NCBI GenBank assembly: GCA_038246785.1
Contig: JBBRVP010000006.1
Location: 62,001 to 126,000 of the forward strand
Direction of reading: 5' to 3'
Source: JBBRVP01 sp038246785
Lineage (GTDB): Bacteria; Actinomycetota; Actinomycetes; Jiangellales; Jiangellaceae
DNA: 64,000 bases
Shown here in pieces: positions 44,939 to 54,071 of the stretch (positions within the stretch are counted from its first letter, which is position 1; each line of letters opens with the position of its first letter). The notes beneath the pieces were generated by a model. That model ran no database searches. It was not told the DNA's origin and saw only the letters and a program-made list of their open reading frames with translations. The translations under genes were made by a program, and so were the position numbers.

Positions 44939-45060
44939 GGCGGCAGCCTGCCAGGACCCAGCCGGCCCGCCGTCCACAGGCCCCGGCCGACCGGGTCGGC
45001 ACCGTCCACAGCTGCCGGCGGCCCTGGCCGGCAGCCCCCCGCGAGTCGAGCCTGCTCGGC

Positions 45061-46145
45061 ATGGCTGCCTCGCCTCGCACCGCGCCGGTCATCGCCCTCC
45101 GGTCCCGGGCCGACGTCGTCGGCACCGTGCCGTGGCTGCTCGGCTTCCGGCCGGAGGAGTCCCTGGTCGTGCTCAGCCTGCGCGGCCCGCGCCGCACTCT
45201 CGGCCTCACCATGCGGGTCGACCTGCCGCCGCCGGGAGCCGAGCGCGCCGTCGTCGACGAGCTGGCCCGTCGGGTCCGCGGCGACGGAGCCGGCGCGGTG
45301 GTGCTGGCCTGCTACTCCGCGGTCCCCGACGACCTGCGCGGGCTCCCCGGCCGGGCGCTGGTCCGCCGACTGATGGCCCGGCTCGGCCGCGACGCATCGA
45401 GAGCGCGGAGGCCATCTTCGTCCGTGGCGGCCGCTGGTGGTCCTACGTGTGCCGTTCGGCGTGCTGTCCGCGGGAGGGCACCCCGGTGGCGGCTGACCTG
45501 ACGCCAGGCGCGCGACGCCTGGCGAGCGAGGCCACGCTGCTCGGGCGCACCGTGCTGCACAGCCGCGACGACCTGATTCGCAGCGTGGCCGGGCCTTCGG
45601 GGGAGCGACTCGACGTCCTCGCCGCGCTGCACGACCGGGTGGCCATGCAGCTGGCGGACGGCGTCGGAGCCGACGTCGTTGCCTGCCGGGCGCGGACGCT
45701 GGAGCTGGCGCGCTCGGCCCTGCGCGACTACGCATCGTCGGGGGCGACCCCGTGCGACGTCGACGTGGCGCGGATCGCGGTCGGGCTGCATGACAAGCGG
45801 GCGCGCGACGAGGTCGGCACCTGGGCGCTCGACGAGGAGCGAGAGGCCCTGCTCGGACTGCTGGCCGACCTCAGCCGCCGGACGCACGACGAGGTCTGCG
45901 TACCGGTCTGCACGGCTTTGGCCTGGGTGGCGCACAGCTGCGGTGAGGGAGCGCTGGCCAACGTCGCGGTCGACCGGGCGCTCGCAGCGCTTCCCGACGA
46001 CTCGATGGCGCTGCTCGTGCGGCAGGCGCTGGACTCCCAGCTGCACCCCGACCTGCTCGCGGTCGTCAATCGCGAGGTGCGGCGCGAGCTCGGCGGCGCG
46101 TCGACGGCAGGCCCGGCGCACGAGGCGGGTGAGGGCTCGGCCTAG
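45061..46145 (+). pseudogene. DUF4192 family gene with a single frameshift
   Basis: Two frames together give one DUF4192 protein of about 361 residues. The N-terminal part (IALRSRADVVGTVPWLLGF, EESLVVLSLRGPRRTLG) reads to RRLMARLGRDA near 45393. The continuation ESAEAIFVRGGRWWSYVCRS and CCPREGTPVAADL is in another frame and ends at 46145. Restoring one G at about 45394 would give 'GRDGIESAEAIFV' with no other change. So either a base was lost in the genome or the sequence carries an error. No second defect is seen. Function of DUF4192 is unknown; it is common in actinobacteria. Confidence 0.85.
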
Positions 46146-46203
46146 CGGGCAGCTCGCGGCCAGGATCGGTGCGCGTCCCGTGGTGTGAGTCCAGACTCGT
46201 CGC

Positions 46204-47268
46204 ATGGCGCCAGAGGTGAGGAAGACCGAGCCGACCGTCGCTGCCGTCGCCGCGGCGCTGTACGCCGGGCCGCCGGAGGACTTCATCGCCGCGCGTGACG
46301 AGCACGTCGCCACGGCGAAGGCCGCCGGCGACCCGGCACGGGCCAAGGCGGTCGGGGCCCTGCGCCGGCCGACTCAGGCGGCGTGGCTGGCCAACCTCCT
46401 CGTGCGCGAGCGACCAGAGCAGCTCGCTGAGCTGCTGGCGCTCGGCGTGTCGCTGCGCGAGGCGCAGGCCGGCCTGGCCGGCGACCAGCTCCGCGAGCTG
46501 CTGGCCCGCCGCCGCGCCGTCGTCGGCGAGCTGGTCCGGGAGGCCCGGCGGCTGGCCGCCGCCGCAGGCCGGCCGGTGGCCGAGTCGGTGGGCTGGGACC
46601 TCGAGGCGACGCTCGATGCCGCGCTCGGCGACGACGCGGTCGCCGACGCCGTGCGCTCCGGCCGGCTGCTGGCGGCGGTCAAGCCGGGCGGCACGACCCC
46701 GCCGCCGGTCGCCATGGTCGACGAGCCGGCAGCCACTGTCGACCGACCGAGACCGCATGCCGCGCGCGCGGGCGGGCCGGCGGCCGCTACCGGCGCGCGT
46801 CGGGCATCCGAGCGCAGGGGTGGCGCGGGCGGTCGACGCCGCAACGCCAGCGGGGTCGACGAGCTCGCGGACCGTCGTGCGGTCCGCGCCGAGCGCGAGC
46901 AGGCCGAGGGCGAACGGCGGGAGCGAGCACGCCAGGAGGCGGCTCGCCGCCGGGCGAGGGAGGCGGCCGACGCCGAGCTGGCCGCGGCGAGCGCCGAGCT
47001 CGTGCGCCACCGCAGCGGGCTCGCCGCGGCCGAGGCCGCCGTCATTGCGGCCGATGCCGATGTCGGCGCGAGCTTCGCGGCGCTCGCCGACGCGGACCGG
47101 GAGTTGACCCAGGCCGAGCGCGCCGTCGCGCAGGCCAGATCACACGCCGAGGCGGCCGAGCGGTCGGCGGCCGCGGCCCGGTACGAGCGGACACGGGCCG
47201 CCGATGCAGTCGACGCGGCAGAAAGGGCCGTCCGTCGAGCCAGGTCCGCGCGCGACGATCTCGAGTGA
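46204..47268 (+). CDS. Alanine/arginine-rich coiled-coil protein, unknown function
   Basis: A 354-residue protein: a folded-looking helical N-terminal half (residues of about 10-160: VAAVAAALYAGPPEDFIAAR, KAVGALRRPTQAAWLANLLV) and a low-complexity linker. A long heptad-like coiled coil follows (RREREQ..., ELVRHRSGLAAAEAAVIAAD, ADRELTQAERAVAQARSHAE). The N-terminal signature 'LRRPTQAAWLANLLVRERPE' recurs in actinobacterial hypotheticals from memory. No catalytic residues seen. The composition gives long antisense frames that are not genes. Confidence 0.75.
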   Translation: MAPEVRKTEPTVAAVAAALYAGPPEDFIAARDEHVATAKAAGDPARAKAVGALRRPTQAAWLANLLVRERPEQLAELLALGVSLREAQAGLAGDQLRELLARRRAVVGELVREARRLAAAAGRPVAESVGWDLEATLDAALGDDAVADAVRSGRLLAAVKPGGTTPPPVAMVDEPAATVDRPRPHAARAGGPAAATGARRASERRGGAGGRRRNASGVDELADRRAVRAEREQAEGERRERARQEAARRRAREAADAELAAASAELVRHRSGLAAAEAAVIAADADVGASFAALADADRELTQAERAVAQARSHAEAAERSAAAARYERTRAADAVDAAERAVRRARSARDDLE

Positions 47269-47298
47269 CGGTCGCGGGGCGCACGCACCGCCCGCGCC

Positions 47299-47382
47299 GC
47301 GCCGCGTCAGACGGCGACCGCCCCGCCGCCGAGCCGGGCCGCGCCGCGTCAGACGGCGACCGCCCGGCCGCCGAGCCGGGTG
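47299..47382. repeat. 42-bp tandem duplication
   Basis: Two adjacent near-identical 42-bp units (GCGCCGCGTCAGACGGCGAC...), 47299-47340 and 47341-47382, differ at only a few bases. The second copy contains the last codons and stop of the minus-strand gene ending at 47349. The first copy is the same sequence repeated downstream of that stop. Confidence 0.8.
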
Positions 47383-47753
47383 GCTGCGTGCTCGCCCACC
47401 ACGACGAGGTCGACCACGTCGACGCGGCGTACGGCGGCTCGGAACGCGGCCAGCAGACGGACGTCGCGCGGCTGGGTGGCCCCCTCGGGCCGCGGCACCA
47501 CGAGGGCGACCCGCGGCACCCCGATCTGGTCGAGGACGGGCCCGAGCGTGCCGGCGAGCTCTTGGTCGGGAGTGGTCCCGTCGTCGACGACCATCGCCAC
47601 CTCCCTGGGCAGGCCGGCGAGCAGGACGACGACGACGGCCTCGGCGTCGGCGCGCAGGTCGACGCTGCAGCGGGCGTCGGCGGCGATCCGCTCGACGTCG
47701 AGGCAGCCGGGGCCGCCGTTGCCGGAGGGCGAGACAGGTGTGGGTTGGTCCAT
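47349..47753 (-). CDS. Small hypothetical protein, unknown function
   Basis: A 134-residue acidic/hydrophobic protein with alternating strand/helix pattern: RCSVDLRADAEAVVVVLLAG, REVAMVVDDGTTPDQELAGT, GVPRVALVVPRPEGATQPRD and VDVVDLVVVGEHAATRLGGR. The layout faintly resembles RadC/JAB-like or Rossmann-type folds, without their catalytic residues. The ATG at 47753 has no strong ribosome site. Its 3' end is part of a 42-bp duplication. Confidence is moderate that it is a gene. Confidence 0.55.
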   Translation of the reverse strand: MDQPTPVSPSGNGGPGCLDVERIAADARCSVDLRADAEAVVVVLLAGLPREVAMVVDDGTTPDQELAGTLGPVLDQIGVPRVALVVPRPEGATQPRDVRLLAAFRAAVRRVDVVDLVVVGEHAATRLGGRAVAV

Positions 47754-47916
47754 GCCGCCCAGCCTGCTCGGGACCGCGGCACTGTGGGGCGGCGCGCGAG
47801 GGATCTGTGGATGTCGAGGCCGGTCCGGTCGGGGGTGTGGAGAGCAGTTCGGTGGGTGAGGCAGGGGCTGTGGACAACTGCGCTGCGTACGCATCCGACC
47901 CACCTACGGTTCCTCC

Positions 47917-48195
47917 ATGCGTATCGAGCTGGCGGCCGGGGCGCCCGCCCGACGGGCCTCCGCGGCGTCCGACGCCGTCTGCGCCCTGTGCAGCGCCCGC
48001 GCCGCGCTGGCCGCGAGCGACCCGGCACTGCCCCGCGACCCGGTGCTCGCGACGGCTCTGCGCCGCTTCCTCGATGCGATGCGATCCGCCGCAGAGCAGG
48101 CGGTCGCGCAGGCGGTGGAGCTCGCCGACGACCTGCGGGCCGCCGACGCCGCGTACTCCATGACGGAGCGGGCCATCGTGCGCGCCGCGCGCTGA
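47917..48195 (+). CDS. Small helical protein (92 aa), unknown function
   Basis: A 92-residue, alanine-rich and probably all-helical protein: MRIELAAGAPARRASAASDA, ALRRFLDAMRSAAEQAVAQA, VELADDLRAADAAYSMTERA. Size and helix-rich composition recall WXG100-like secretion substrates, but no W-x-G turn is present. The ATG is preceded by GGTTCCTCC rather than a clear ribosome site. Reported because coding bias and length fit the neighbourhood. Confidence 0.5.
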   Translation: MRIELAAGAPARRASAASDAVCALCSARAALAASDPALPRDPVLATALRRFLDAMRSAAEQAVAQAVELADDLRAADAAYSMTERAIVRAAR

Positions 48196-48373
48196 CCCCG
48201 CGGCGAGCCTCTCGTGAGGGCTTGTCCGCTGCGTCTGGCCCACGACCGCCGCAGGTGCCTTTGCCGGCTGCAGCCGTGACCGTCGCAGGCATGCTGCCGT
48301 GCCGGTCCGGGTACGTGCTCCGGCAGCCGTCGGGCCGCAGCGAGCACGCTGGCGACGACCGGAGGAGGAGCGC

Positions 48374-48754
48374 ATGACCGAGACGTGGGACCTTTGGTAT
48401 CCAGGTGCGGGGGCTACCGGGCTCTCGTTCGCCCGCACGCGGGTCGACGGGGCCGACGCCGCGGACCGGGTCCTGGTGCACGCGGCGCCGCCGCAGCTGG
48501 ACCTGACCGTGCGCGACGGCGACGGCGCGCCCGTAGCGCGCGGGGAGGGGCTCGAGCGCACGGGCAAAGGTCCGATCAGCGCTCTGCTGCGCGACGGCGA
48601 CCGAATCACGCTCGAGGACCTGTGGCCCGACGAGTCGCACCTCGGGCTGCTCGTGATCCTGCCGGGCGGCGAGACGGGCCGGCTGACGTCCTGGTGGCAC
48701 GCCGAGGACCACAGCGAGTGGCGCTGGCAGATCGAGCTCTACAACTCCGTCTGA
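48374..48754 (+). CDS. Conserved actinobacterial hypothetical protein (126 aa)
   Basis: A 126-residue beta-rich protein starting MTETWDLWYPGAGATGLSFA, with LVHAAPPQLDLTVRDGDGAP, ITLEDLWPDESHLGLLVILP and ending DHSEWRWQIELYNSV. The ATG has a textbook GGAGGAGGAG site 3-4 bases upstream, so translation is well supported. Relatives occur in many actinobacteria from memory. No fold or function is assigned. Confidence 0.75.
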   Translation: MTETWDLWYPGAGATGLSFARTRVDGADAADRVLVHAAPPQLDLTVRDGDGAPVARGEGLERTGKGPISALLRDGDRITLEDLWPDESHLGLLVILPGGETGRLTSWWHAEDHSEWRWQIELYNSV

Positions 48755-48773
48755 GCGACCGCCGCCGTCGGGC

Positions 48774-49751
48774 TCATCCCGACTGCGCCGACGTGTCGCC
48801 GGCCGGGGCGCGCCGAACGGCCCGGCGGGCGCGGCTCGATCGCGGAGGGGCCGTGATGAAGCGGCGCAGCACGCGGGCAAAGCGGTCGGGCTCGTCGAGG
48901 TGCGGGAAGTGACCGGCTTGTTCGAAGACCTCGACCCTGCTGCCGGGGATCCGGCGGCCCGCCTCCAAGGCGTGGTGTGGGGGGATGAGCCGGTCGCGGG
49001 CGCCCCATACGACGAGGGTCGGGACGGTGATGTTCTCCAGGTGCGGCAACGCCGTGAGCGACTGGCCGCCGGCGTCGATGGAGGCCCGAGCCGTCGCGAG
49101 GAAGGCCCGCCGGTTCTCGGCGTCGCCGAGCGAAACGAAGCCGCGCCAGGCCTCACGGGCGTCGGCGCTGCCCTGCCAGCCGAGCTGACCGAGCCCCCGC
49201 CCGATGATCGTCCCCGGGTTGCGGACCCAGCGGGAGGCTACCAGCGGCAACAGGAACTCCATGCCGGGCAGGGTCGGCGCGCGCAGCAGCACGCTCAGCT
49301 CGCGGCCGAGACCCCCGCTGGCGACCAACACGAGCCGCTCCACGCGCTCGGGAAACAGGTATGTGAACTCGAGCGCGATGCCGCCGCCGAGGGAGTGTCC
49401 GACCAGCGTGGCCTTCTCGACACCGAGCCTGTCGAGCAGGTCACGCAGCGTGGCGGCGTGTCCGGCGACTGAGTAGTCGCCGATCGGCTTGGCCGAGCCC
49501 CCGTGCCCGAACAGGTCAGGGGCGACGACACGGAAGTCCTCCTCGAGCTCGTCGACGAGGTGCGCCCATCCCTGGGCGGAGCCGAGCAGGCCGTGGACGA
49601 AGAGGATGGCCGGTCCCTCGCCGGCATCCAGGTAGTGGAGGGTCTCGCCGCGCAGGTCGAGGCTAGCGTCGTGGAGGGAGGCGACCGCGTCCTCGCTGGC
49701 CATGTGGTCGGCGTGGAGGGGGGTCACGTCGTCGTTGGTCACGTTGACCAC
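48774..49751 (-). CDS. Alpha/beta hydrolase
   Basis: A 325-residue alpha/beta-hydrolase. The oxyanion strand is AILFVHGLLGSAQGWAHLVD, the nucleophile elbow is LVGHSLGGGIALEFTYLFPE (Ser in GHSLG), the acid is in VVWGARDRLIPPHHA, and the catalytic His is in FEQAGHFPHLDEPDRF. Substrate is unknown. I start at GTG 49751 because GAGGAGGATCC lies just upstream; the ATG at 49802 would add 17 residues and place that site inside the gene. The arginine-rich tail is probably disordered. Confidence 0.88.
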   Translation of the reverse strand: MVNVTNDDVTPLHADHMASEDAVASLHDASLDLRGETLHYLDAGEGPAILFVHGLLGSAQGWAHLVDELEEDFRVVAPDLFGHGGSAKPIGDYSVAGHAATLRDLLDRLGVEKATLVGHSLGGGIALEFTYLFPERVERLVLVASGGLGRELSVLLRAPTLPGMEFLLPLVASRWVRNPGTIIGRGLGQLGWQGSADAREAWRGFVSLGDAENRRAFLATARASIDAGGQSLTALPHLENITVPTLVVWGARDRLIPPHHALEAGRRIPGSRVEVFEQAGHFPHLDEPDRFARVLRRFITAPPRSSRARRAVRRAPAGDTSAQSG

Positions 49752-49968
49752 CGGGGGATCCTCCTCGATACCAGCGGGTAACCCAGGGTACTCCGTACGC
49801 ATGACGGGTGCCGTTCGAAACGTGTCGGGAACGTCATGACGGCGATGACCGTGCGACCCTTGCGCCCGGCATCGCGGTTGCCGTCATCGTTCGCCAACGG
49901 CATCGGTGAGGGCAGCGGGCTCCGTCGCCCCCGAATCCTGCGGACTCATCGGTGACCTCACCGGATTC

Positions 49969-50003
49969 TGCCTGGGATCTGCCTGGGATCTCACTGGGAT
50001 CTC
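49969..50003. repeat. Three short direct repeats of CTGGGATCT
   Basis: About three 11-bp units (TGCCTGGGATC, TGCCTGGGATC, TCACTGGGATC) sit at and just past the 3' end of the YccF gene. They are too few to call an element. Confidence 0.5.
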
Positions 50004-50424
50004 AACCCGAGACCGGGACCTCGTACCCGTACCGGGAGCGGCGCGCCGCCTCCTCCACGGTGACGATGTCCTTGCCCAGCGGGAACAGCGCAACGGCGGC
50101 GATCTTGAACGAGGCCAGGCCGAGCGGGATGCCGATGATCGTCAGGCACAGCGCGACGCCGCTGAGCACGGCCGCGATGGCGATCCACACGCCGGCGAGC
50201 AGGAACCACGCCACGTTGCCCAGGGTCGACATGGCGCCGGCGGTGGGCTTGTCGACGACCGTGCGGCCGAACGGCCACAGCGTGTACGCGGCGAGGCGGA
50301 AGCTCGCGATCCCGAACGGGATCGTGACGATGAGCACGACCATCACGATCCCGGCGGCAGCGAAGCCGACGGCGAGCCAGAACCCGGACAGGACCAGCCA
50401 CAGGAGGTTGCCGACGAGGCGCAT
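50002..50424 (-). CDS. YccF family membrane protein
   Basis: A 140-residue protein with two copies of the YccF unit. Repeat 1 is LLWLVLSGFWLAVGFAAAGI to IPFGIASFRLAAYTLWPFGR; repeat 2 is GNVAWFLLAGVWIAIAAVLS to IPLGLASFKIAAVALFPLGK. Each unit holds two membrane helices and an 'IPxGxASFxLAAxxLxPFG' signature. Inner-membrane protein of unknown role. Confidence 0.9.
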   Translation of the reverse strand: MRLVGNLLWLVLSGFWLAVGFAAAGIVMVVLIVTIPFGIASFRLAAYTLWPFGRTVVDKPTAGAMSTLGNVAWFLLAGVWIAIAAVLSGVALCLTIIGIPLGLASFKIAAVALFPLGKDIVTVEEAARRSRYGYEVPVSG

Positions 50425-50517
50425 TCCTCGATGGTCGCAGACCGTCAGCTCGTCCGGAGGCCCGATCGCTGGAGTGCGTCGCTGGCGGCGGCCCTCACGT
50501 GATCGCCCGGAGAGACC

Positions 50518-51411
50518 TCACTTGACCGCGCCGAGCGACAGACCCTGGACGAGCTTGTCCTGAGCGGCGAAGCCCGCGATCAGGACCGGAAGGGAGACCG
50601 CGAAGGCCGCGGCGCAGACCTTCGCGAGGAACAGGCCCTGGCTGGTGACGAATCCGGTGAGGAACACCGGGGAGGTCTGCGCGACCGTGCTGGTCAGGAC
50701 CCGGGCGAACAGCAACTCGTTCCAGCTGAAGATGAACACGATGAGCGAGGTTGCCGCGATACCGGGCGCCACGACCGGGGCCACCACCTTGCGCAGCGTC
50801 AGCACGAGTCCGGCACCGTCCATCGCCGCGGCCTCCAGCATCTCCACAGGGACCTCGGCGAGGAAGGACCGCATCATCCACACGGCGATCGGCAGGTTCA
50901 TCGCGGTGTAGAGCAGGCCCAGCACCCAGATGTTGTCGAGGAGCCCGGTGAACTGCAGGATCAGGTAGACCGGGAGCAGGCCCGCGACGACCGGCAGGAA
51001 CTTGGTCGACAGGAAGAAGAACAGCACGTCGGTCCACCTGCGGATCCGCTTGATCGACAACGCGTACGCGGCGGGGATCGCCAGCAGCAGCACGACGATC
51101 GTCGACAGCACTGCCGCGCTGAGCGAGTTGGCCAGCGACGGCCAGGGGCTGGCCCCGCTCGAGGCGCCGAAGAACTCGCGGTAGCCCTGCAGCGTCAGCG
51201 GTGCGAACACCGACGGCGGGTTGGTCGCGGCGTCGGCCTCGCTGTGGAACGAGGTCAGCACCATCCACAACGCCGGGACGATGAAGACGATGCCGATGAT
51301 CCACGCGAGGACGCCGAGCAGCACGCTGCCGGGTCGGGCCCGCTTGCGCTTCGGCGCACCGGCCGACGTGGTCTGGGCGGGGATCGGGCCGACCTCGGTG
51401 ACGGAGCTCAT
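50518..51411 (-). CDS. Carbohydrate/polyol ABC transporter permease (MalG/SmoG type)
   Basis: A 297-residue permease with six membrane helices. After a basic N-terminus come GVLAWIIGIVFIVPALWMVL, the substrate-path loop TSFHSEADAATNPPSVFAPL and the EAA motif EVPVEMLEAAAMDGAGLVLT. The sequence resembles the sorbitol/mannitol (SmoG/MtlG) subgroup. The ATG overlaps the stop of the partner permease (ATGA). No ATPase gene is nearby, so a shared MsmK/MsiK-type ATPase is likely to power it. Confidence 0.9.
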   Translation of the reverse strand: MSSVTEVGPIPAQTTSAGAPKRKRARPGSVLLGVLAWIIGIVFIVPALWMVLTSFHSEADAATNPPSVFAPLTLQGYREFFGASSGASPWPSLANSLSAAVLSTIVVLLLAIPAAYALSIKRIRRWTDVLFFFLSTKFLPVVAGLLPVYLILQFTGLLDNIWVLGLLYTAMNLPIAVWMMRSFLAEVPVEMLEAAAMDGAGLVLTLRKVVAPVVAPGIAATSLIVFIFSWNELLFARVLTSTVAQTSPVFLTGFVTSQGLFLAKVCAAAFAVSLPVLIAGFAAQDKLVQGLSLGAVK

Positions 51412-52370
51412 CGCCCGGCCTCCTCTCGGAACAGGCTGGACACGACCCGCAGAGCGAAAGTCGCGATGATGATCGTCAGGATCACCGTGACCACGCCCAT
51501 GGCCGACGCCCGGCCGTAGTCGTGTGCGGTGTAGAAGGTCTGGTAGATGGCGTACGGCAGGTTGGCCGTGCCCAGCCCGCCCGAGGTGATGACGAAGACG
51601 TGGTCGAACTCTTGGACGATGTAGATGGCTCCCAGGAGGGCGGCGAGCTCGAGGTACTGGCGCAGGTGCGGGAAGGTCATGTAGCGGAAGACCTGCCACG
51701 AGCTCGCGCCGTCGATTGAGGCGGCCTCGATGACGTCGAGCGGCCGGCTCTGCAGCCCGGCCAGCAGGATGAGCATCATGAACGGTGTCCACTGCCAGAC
51801 GATGGTGGCCTCGACCGCCGGCAGTGGCGCGGCGGTGATCCAGTCCGGCTGCGGCGGGTTGTCGCTGCCGAACAGGCTCCAGATCCAGGTGATTGCGCCG
51901 TTGAGCAGCCCGTAGACGGGGTTGTAGATCGCATGCTTCCAGACCAGCGCTGCCGCGACCGGGACGATGAGGAACGGTGCGATCATCATCGTCCGGACGA
52001 TGCCGCGCCCGCGGAACTTGCGGTCGAGCAGGAGCGCGACGCCCAGTCCGATGGCCAGGCTGACCAGCACGACTGTGACTGTCATGACGACGGTCACGAC
52101 GAGGGCGGAGCGCATGTTGGCGTCGGTGAACACTCGGCGGTAGTTGGACAGGCCGGCGAAGCCGCGCTCGTCGGGGTAGTAGGCGTTCCAGTCCATGAAC
52201 GAGATGATCAGCGTGATGACGAACGGGATCTGCGTCACGATGATCGTGAAGATCAGCGCCGGCAGCAGCGGGCCGCGGCGGGCCCAGTCGCCGGTGCGGC
52301 GCAGGACGGTCCCGGGTTGCTGCGACGGTGGACCTCCCCGCGTGCGGTCGGCTTCGACGGCGACGCTCAT
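51408..52370 (-). CDS. Carbohydrate/polyol ABC transporter permease (MalF/SmoF type)
   Basis: A 320-residue permease with six helices: LLPALIFTIIVTQIPFVITL is helix 1, FMDWNAYYPDERGFAGLSNY the periplasmic loop, and PLDVIEAASIDGASSWQVFR the EAA coupling motif. It pairs with the MalG-type protein downstream and follows the binding protein by 16 bp. A polyol or monosaccharide substrate is inferred from similarity to mannitol/sorbitol systems. Confidence 0.9.
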   Translation of the reverse strand: MSVAVEADRTRGGPPSQQPGTVLRRTGDWARRGPLLPALIFTIIVTQIPFVITLIISFMDWNAYYPDERGFAGLSNYRRVFTDANMRSALVVTVVMTVTVVLVSLAIGLGVALLLDRKFRGRGIVRTMMIAPFLIVPVAAALVWKHAIYNPVYGLLNGAITWIWSLFGSDNPPQPDWITAAPLPAVEATIVWQWTPFMMLILLAGLQSRPLDVIEAASIDGASSWQVFRYMTFPHLRQYLELAALLGAIYIVQEFDHVFVITSGGLGTANLPYAIYQTFYTAHDYGRASAMGVVTVILTIIIATFALRVVSSLFREEAGR

Positions 52371-52386
52371 GCGGTGCCCTCCTCGG

Positions 52387-53757
52387 TCATGACGCCGGCC
52401 GCGACCGGTAGCGCTCGGCGACGTCCTCGGCGAGTTTCTGTCCGTGCTGCAAGGCCTCGTCGACCGACATCTTCCCGGCGATCGCCGAGCTGACGTCCTG
52501 CGATACCTGGGTGCCGAGGTCGGGGAACTCCGGGATGTCGACGAACTGGATCCCGATCGTGGGTCGGGGCTGGACCCCCGGGTCGAGTGGGTCGGCGTTC
52601 TCGATGGCGCTCTTGGTCGGCTCGGCGAAGGACTTGGCCACCTGCAGGTACTGCGGGATCCGGTAGGTCGAGGCGCGCTTGCCGGCCGGCACGCTGGCCC
52701 AGCCGATCTCGTTGCCCACCAGCTTCTCGTAGTCCTTGCCCGAGGCCCAGGAGATGAACGTCCATGCGTCGTCCTGGTGCTGGCTGGCTTCCTGGATGCT
52801 CCAGGCCCAGGAGTAGAGCCAACCGGAGTTTTCGGTCTCGACCACGGGGGCGGCGGCGTAGCCGATCTTGCCCTTGACCGGGCTTGTGGTGGCCTCGAGC
52901 GAGCCCGCGGCCGAGGTGGCGTCGTACCACATCGCCGCGTCTCCCTGGATCAGGCTGTTCAGGCACTCGGTGAAGCCGGCCTGTGGTGCCCCGTTCTCGC
53001 CGTACTGCCGGACCAGGTTGACGTAGAAGTTCGTGGCGTCACGGAACCCCTTGCCGTCGACCTGCGCATGCCAGTCCTTGGTGAACCAGGTGCCGCCGAA
53101 GGTGTTGACCACGGTGGTCAGCGGCGCGAAGACCTGGCCCCAGCCGGGTTGTCCGCGCAGGCAGATGCCGGCCATCCCGGGCTGAGCCTCGTCGACCTTG
53201 GCCGCGATGTCGGCGACCTGAGGCCAGGTCGGCCGGTCGGGCATCGTGATGCCCTTCGCGGCCAGGACGTCCTTGCGGTACATGAGGAAGGACGACTCCC
53301 CGTAGAACGGCTCGCCGTAGATCTTGCCGTCGTCGCCGGACAGGGACTGGGTCATCGGCTTGAGCACGTCGGCCTGGTCGAAGCCCGGGTCGGCGGCGAT
53401 GTAGTCCGACAGCGGAGCGATCCACTTGCTGCGGGAGTAGATGGGGATCTCGAAGTTGCTCAGGCTGGCGACGTCGTACTGCCCGGCCTGGCTGGAGAAC
53501 TCCTGGCTGATCTTGTCGCGGACGTCGTTCTCCGGGAGCACCGTGAAGTTGACCCGGATGCCGGTCTGCTTGGTGAAGTTGTCCGGCGTGAGCTTCTGCA
53601 GGTCGACCATCTGCGGGTTGTTGACCATGAGCACGTTGATGCTGCGGCCGCCGCCTCCGGTGAGCGCCCCACCGCCCCACCCGGCGCAGGCGCTGCTGAT
53701 GAGCGCGACACCCACGGCCAGGGCGGCGAGCCGGAGCGTATGGGATCGTCGCGCCAT
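52387..53757 (-). CDS. Extracellular sugar/polyol-binding lipoprotein
   Basis: A 456-residue solute-binding protein of ABC family 1. The signal peptide with lipobox SSAC (Cys24) precedes SINVLMVNNPQMVDLQKL. Family features include IYSRSKWIAPLSDYIAADPG, GEPFYGESSFLMYRKDVLAA and SPVKGKIGYAAAPVVETENS, which line the sugar site. The ATG has GGGAGGC 5 bases upstream. It heads the importer operon and reads away from the ERCC4 gene. Confidence 0.9.
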   Translation of the reverse strand: MARRSHTLRLAALAVGVALISSACAGWGGGALTGGGGRSINVLMVNNPQMVDLQKLTPDNFTKQTGIRVNFTVLPENDVRDKISQEFSSQAGQYDVASLSNFEIPIYSRSKWIAPLSDYIAADPGFDQADVLKPMTQSLSGDDGKIYGEPFYGESSFLMYRKDVLAAKGITMPDRPTWPQVADIAAKVDEAQPGMAGICLRGQPGWGQVFAPLTTVVNTFGGTWFTKDWHAQVDGKGFRDATNFYVNLVRQYGENGAPQAGFTECLNSLIQGDAAMWYDATSAAGSLEATTSPVKGKIGYAAAPVVETENSGWLYSWAWSIQEASQHQDDAWTFISWASGKDYEKLVGNEIGWASVPAGKRASTYRIPQYLQVAKSFAEPTKSAIENADPLDPGVQPRPTIGIQFVDIPEFPDLGTQVSQDVSSAIAGKMSVDEALQHGQKLAEDVAERYRSRPAS

Positions 53758-54071
53758 GAACGGCCTCCCGAGGCCGGAGCGGAGGCGAGCGCTCTGAGGA
53801 GCGCGCACCCGTCTGTTCGCCTCGCATTGTGTGATCAGCCGACCCCGCGACGTCAAGGGCAGCGGGGGGGCCGCGGTCGCACCGCGGCTTACGCCAGCGG
53901 GGTGCGCGTCGGGGAGGGGACTCGAGCGAGGCACTGCGTTCGGCCGCTCACCGCCGACTCGCGGAGTCCATCGCCGTGCGCGGCTTCCTGCGCTCCCGGG
54001 CGAGCTCATGACACGCGGTGCGCCCGTCGGTGCGCGGTGTCTCGGCGGAGCGGCGGCGGCATCATGAGCGC
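53758..54071. promoter_or_regulatory. Divergent intergenic region with GAGCGCTC palindrome
   Basis: This 314-bp gap separates the importer operon from the ERCC4 gene. It holds no open frame I trust. The perfect 8-bp palindrome GAGCGCTC at 53787-53794, 30 bp upstream of the binding-protein ATG, is the core seen in many LacI-family operators of actinobacterial sugar operons. No LacI gene is in the window. The half of the gap near the ERCC4 gene shows nothing recognisable. Confidence 0.35.
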
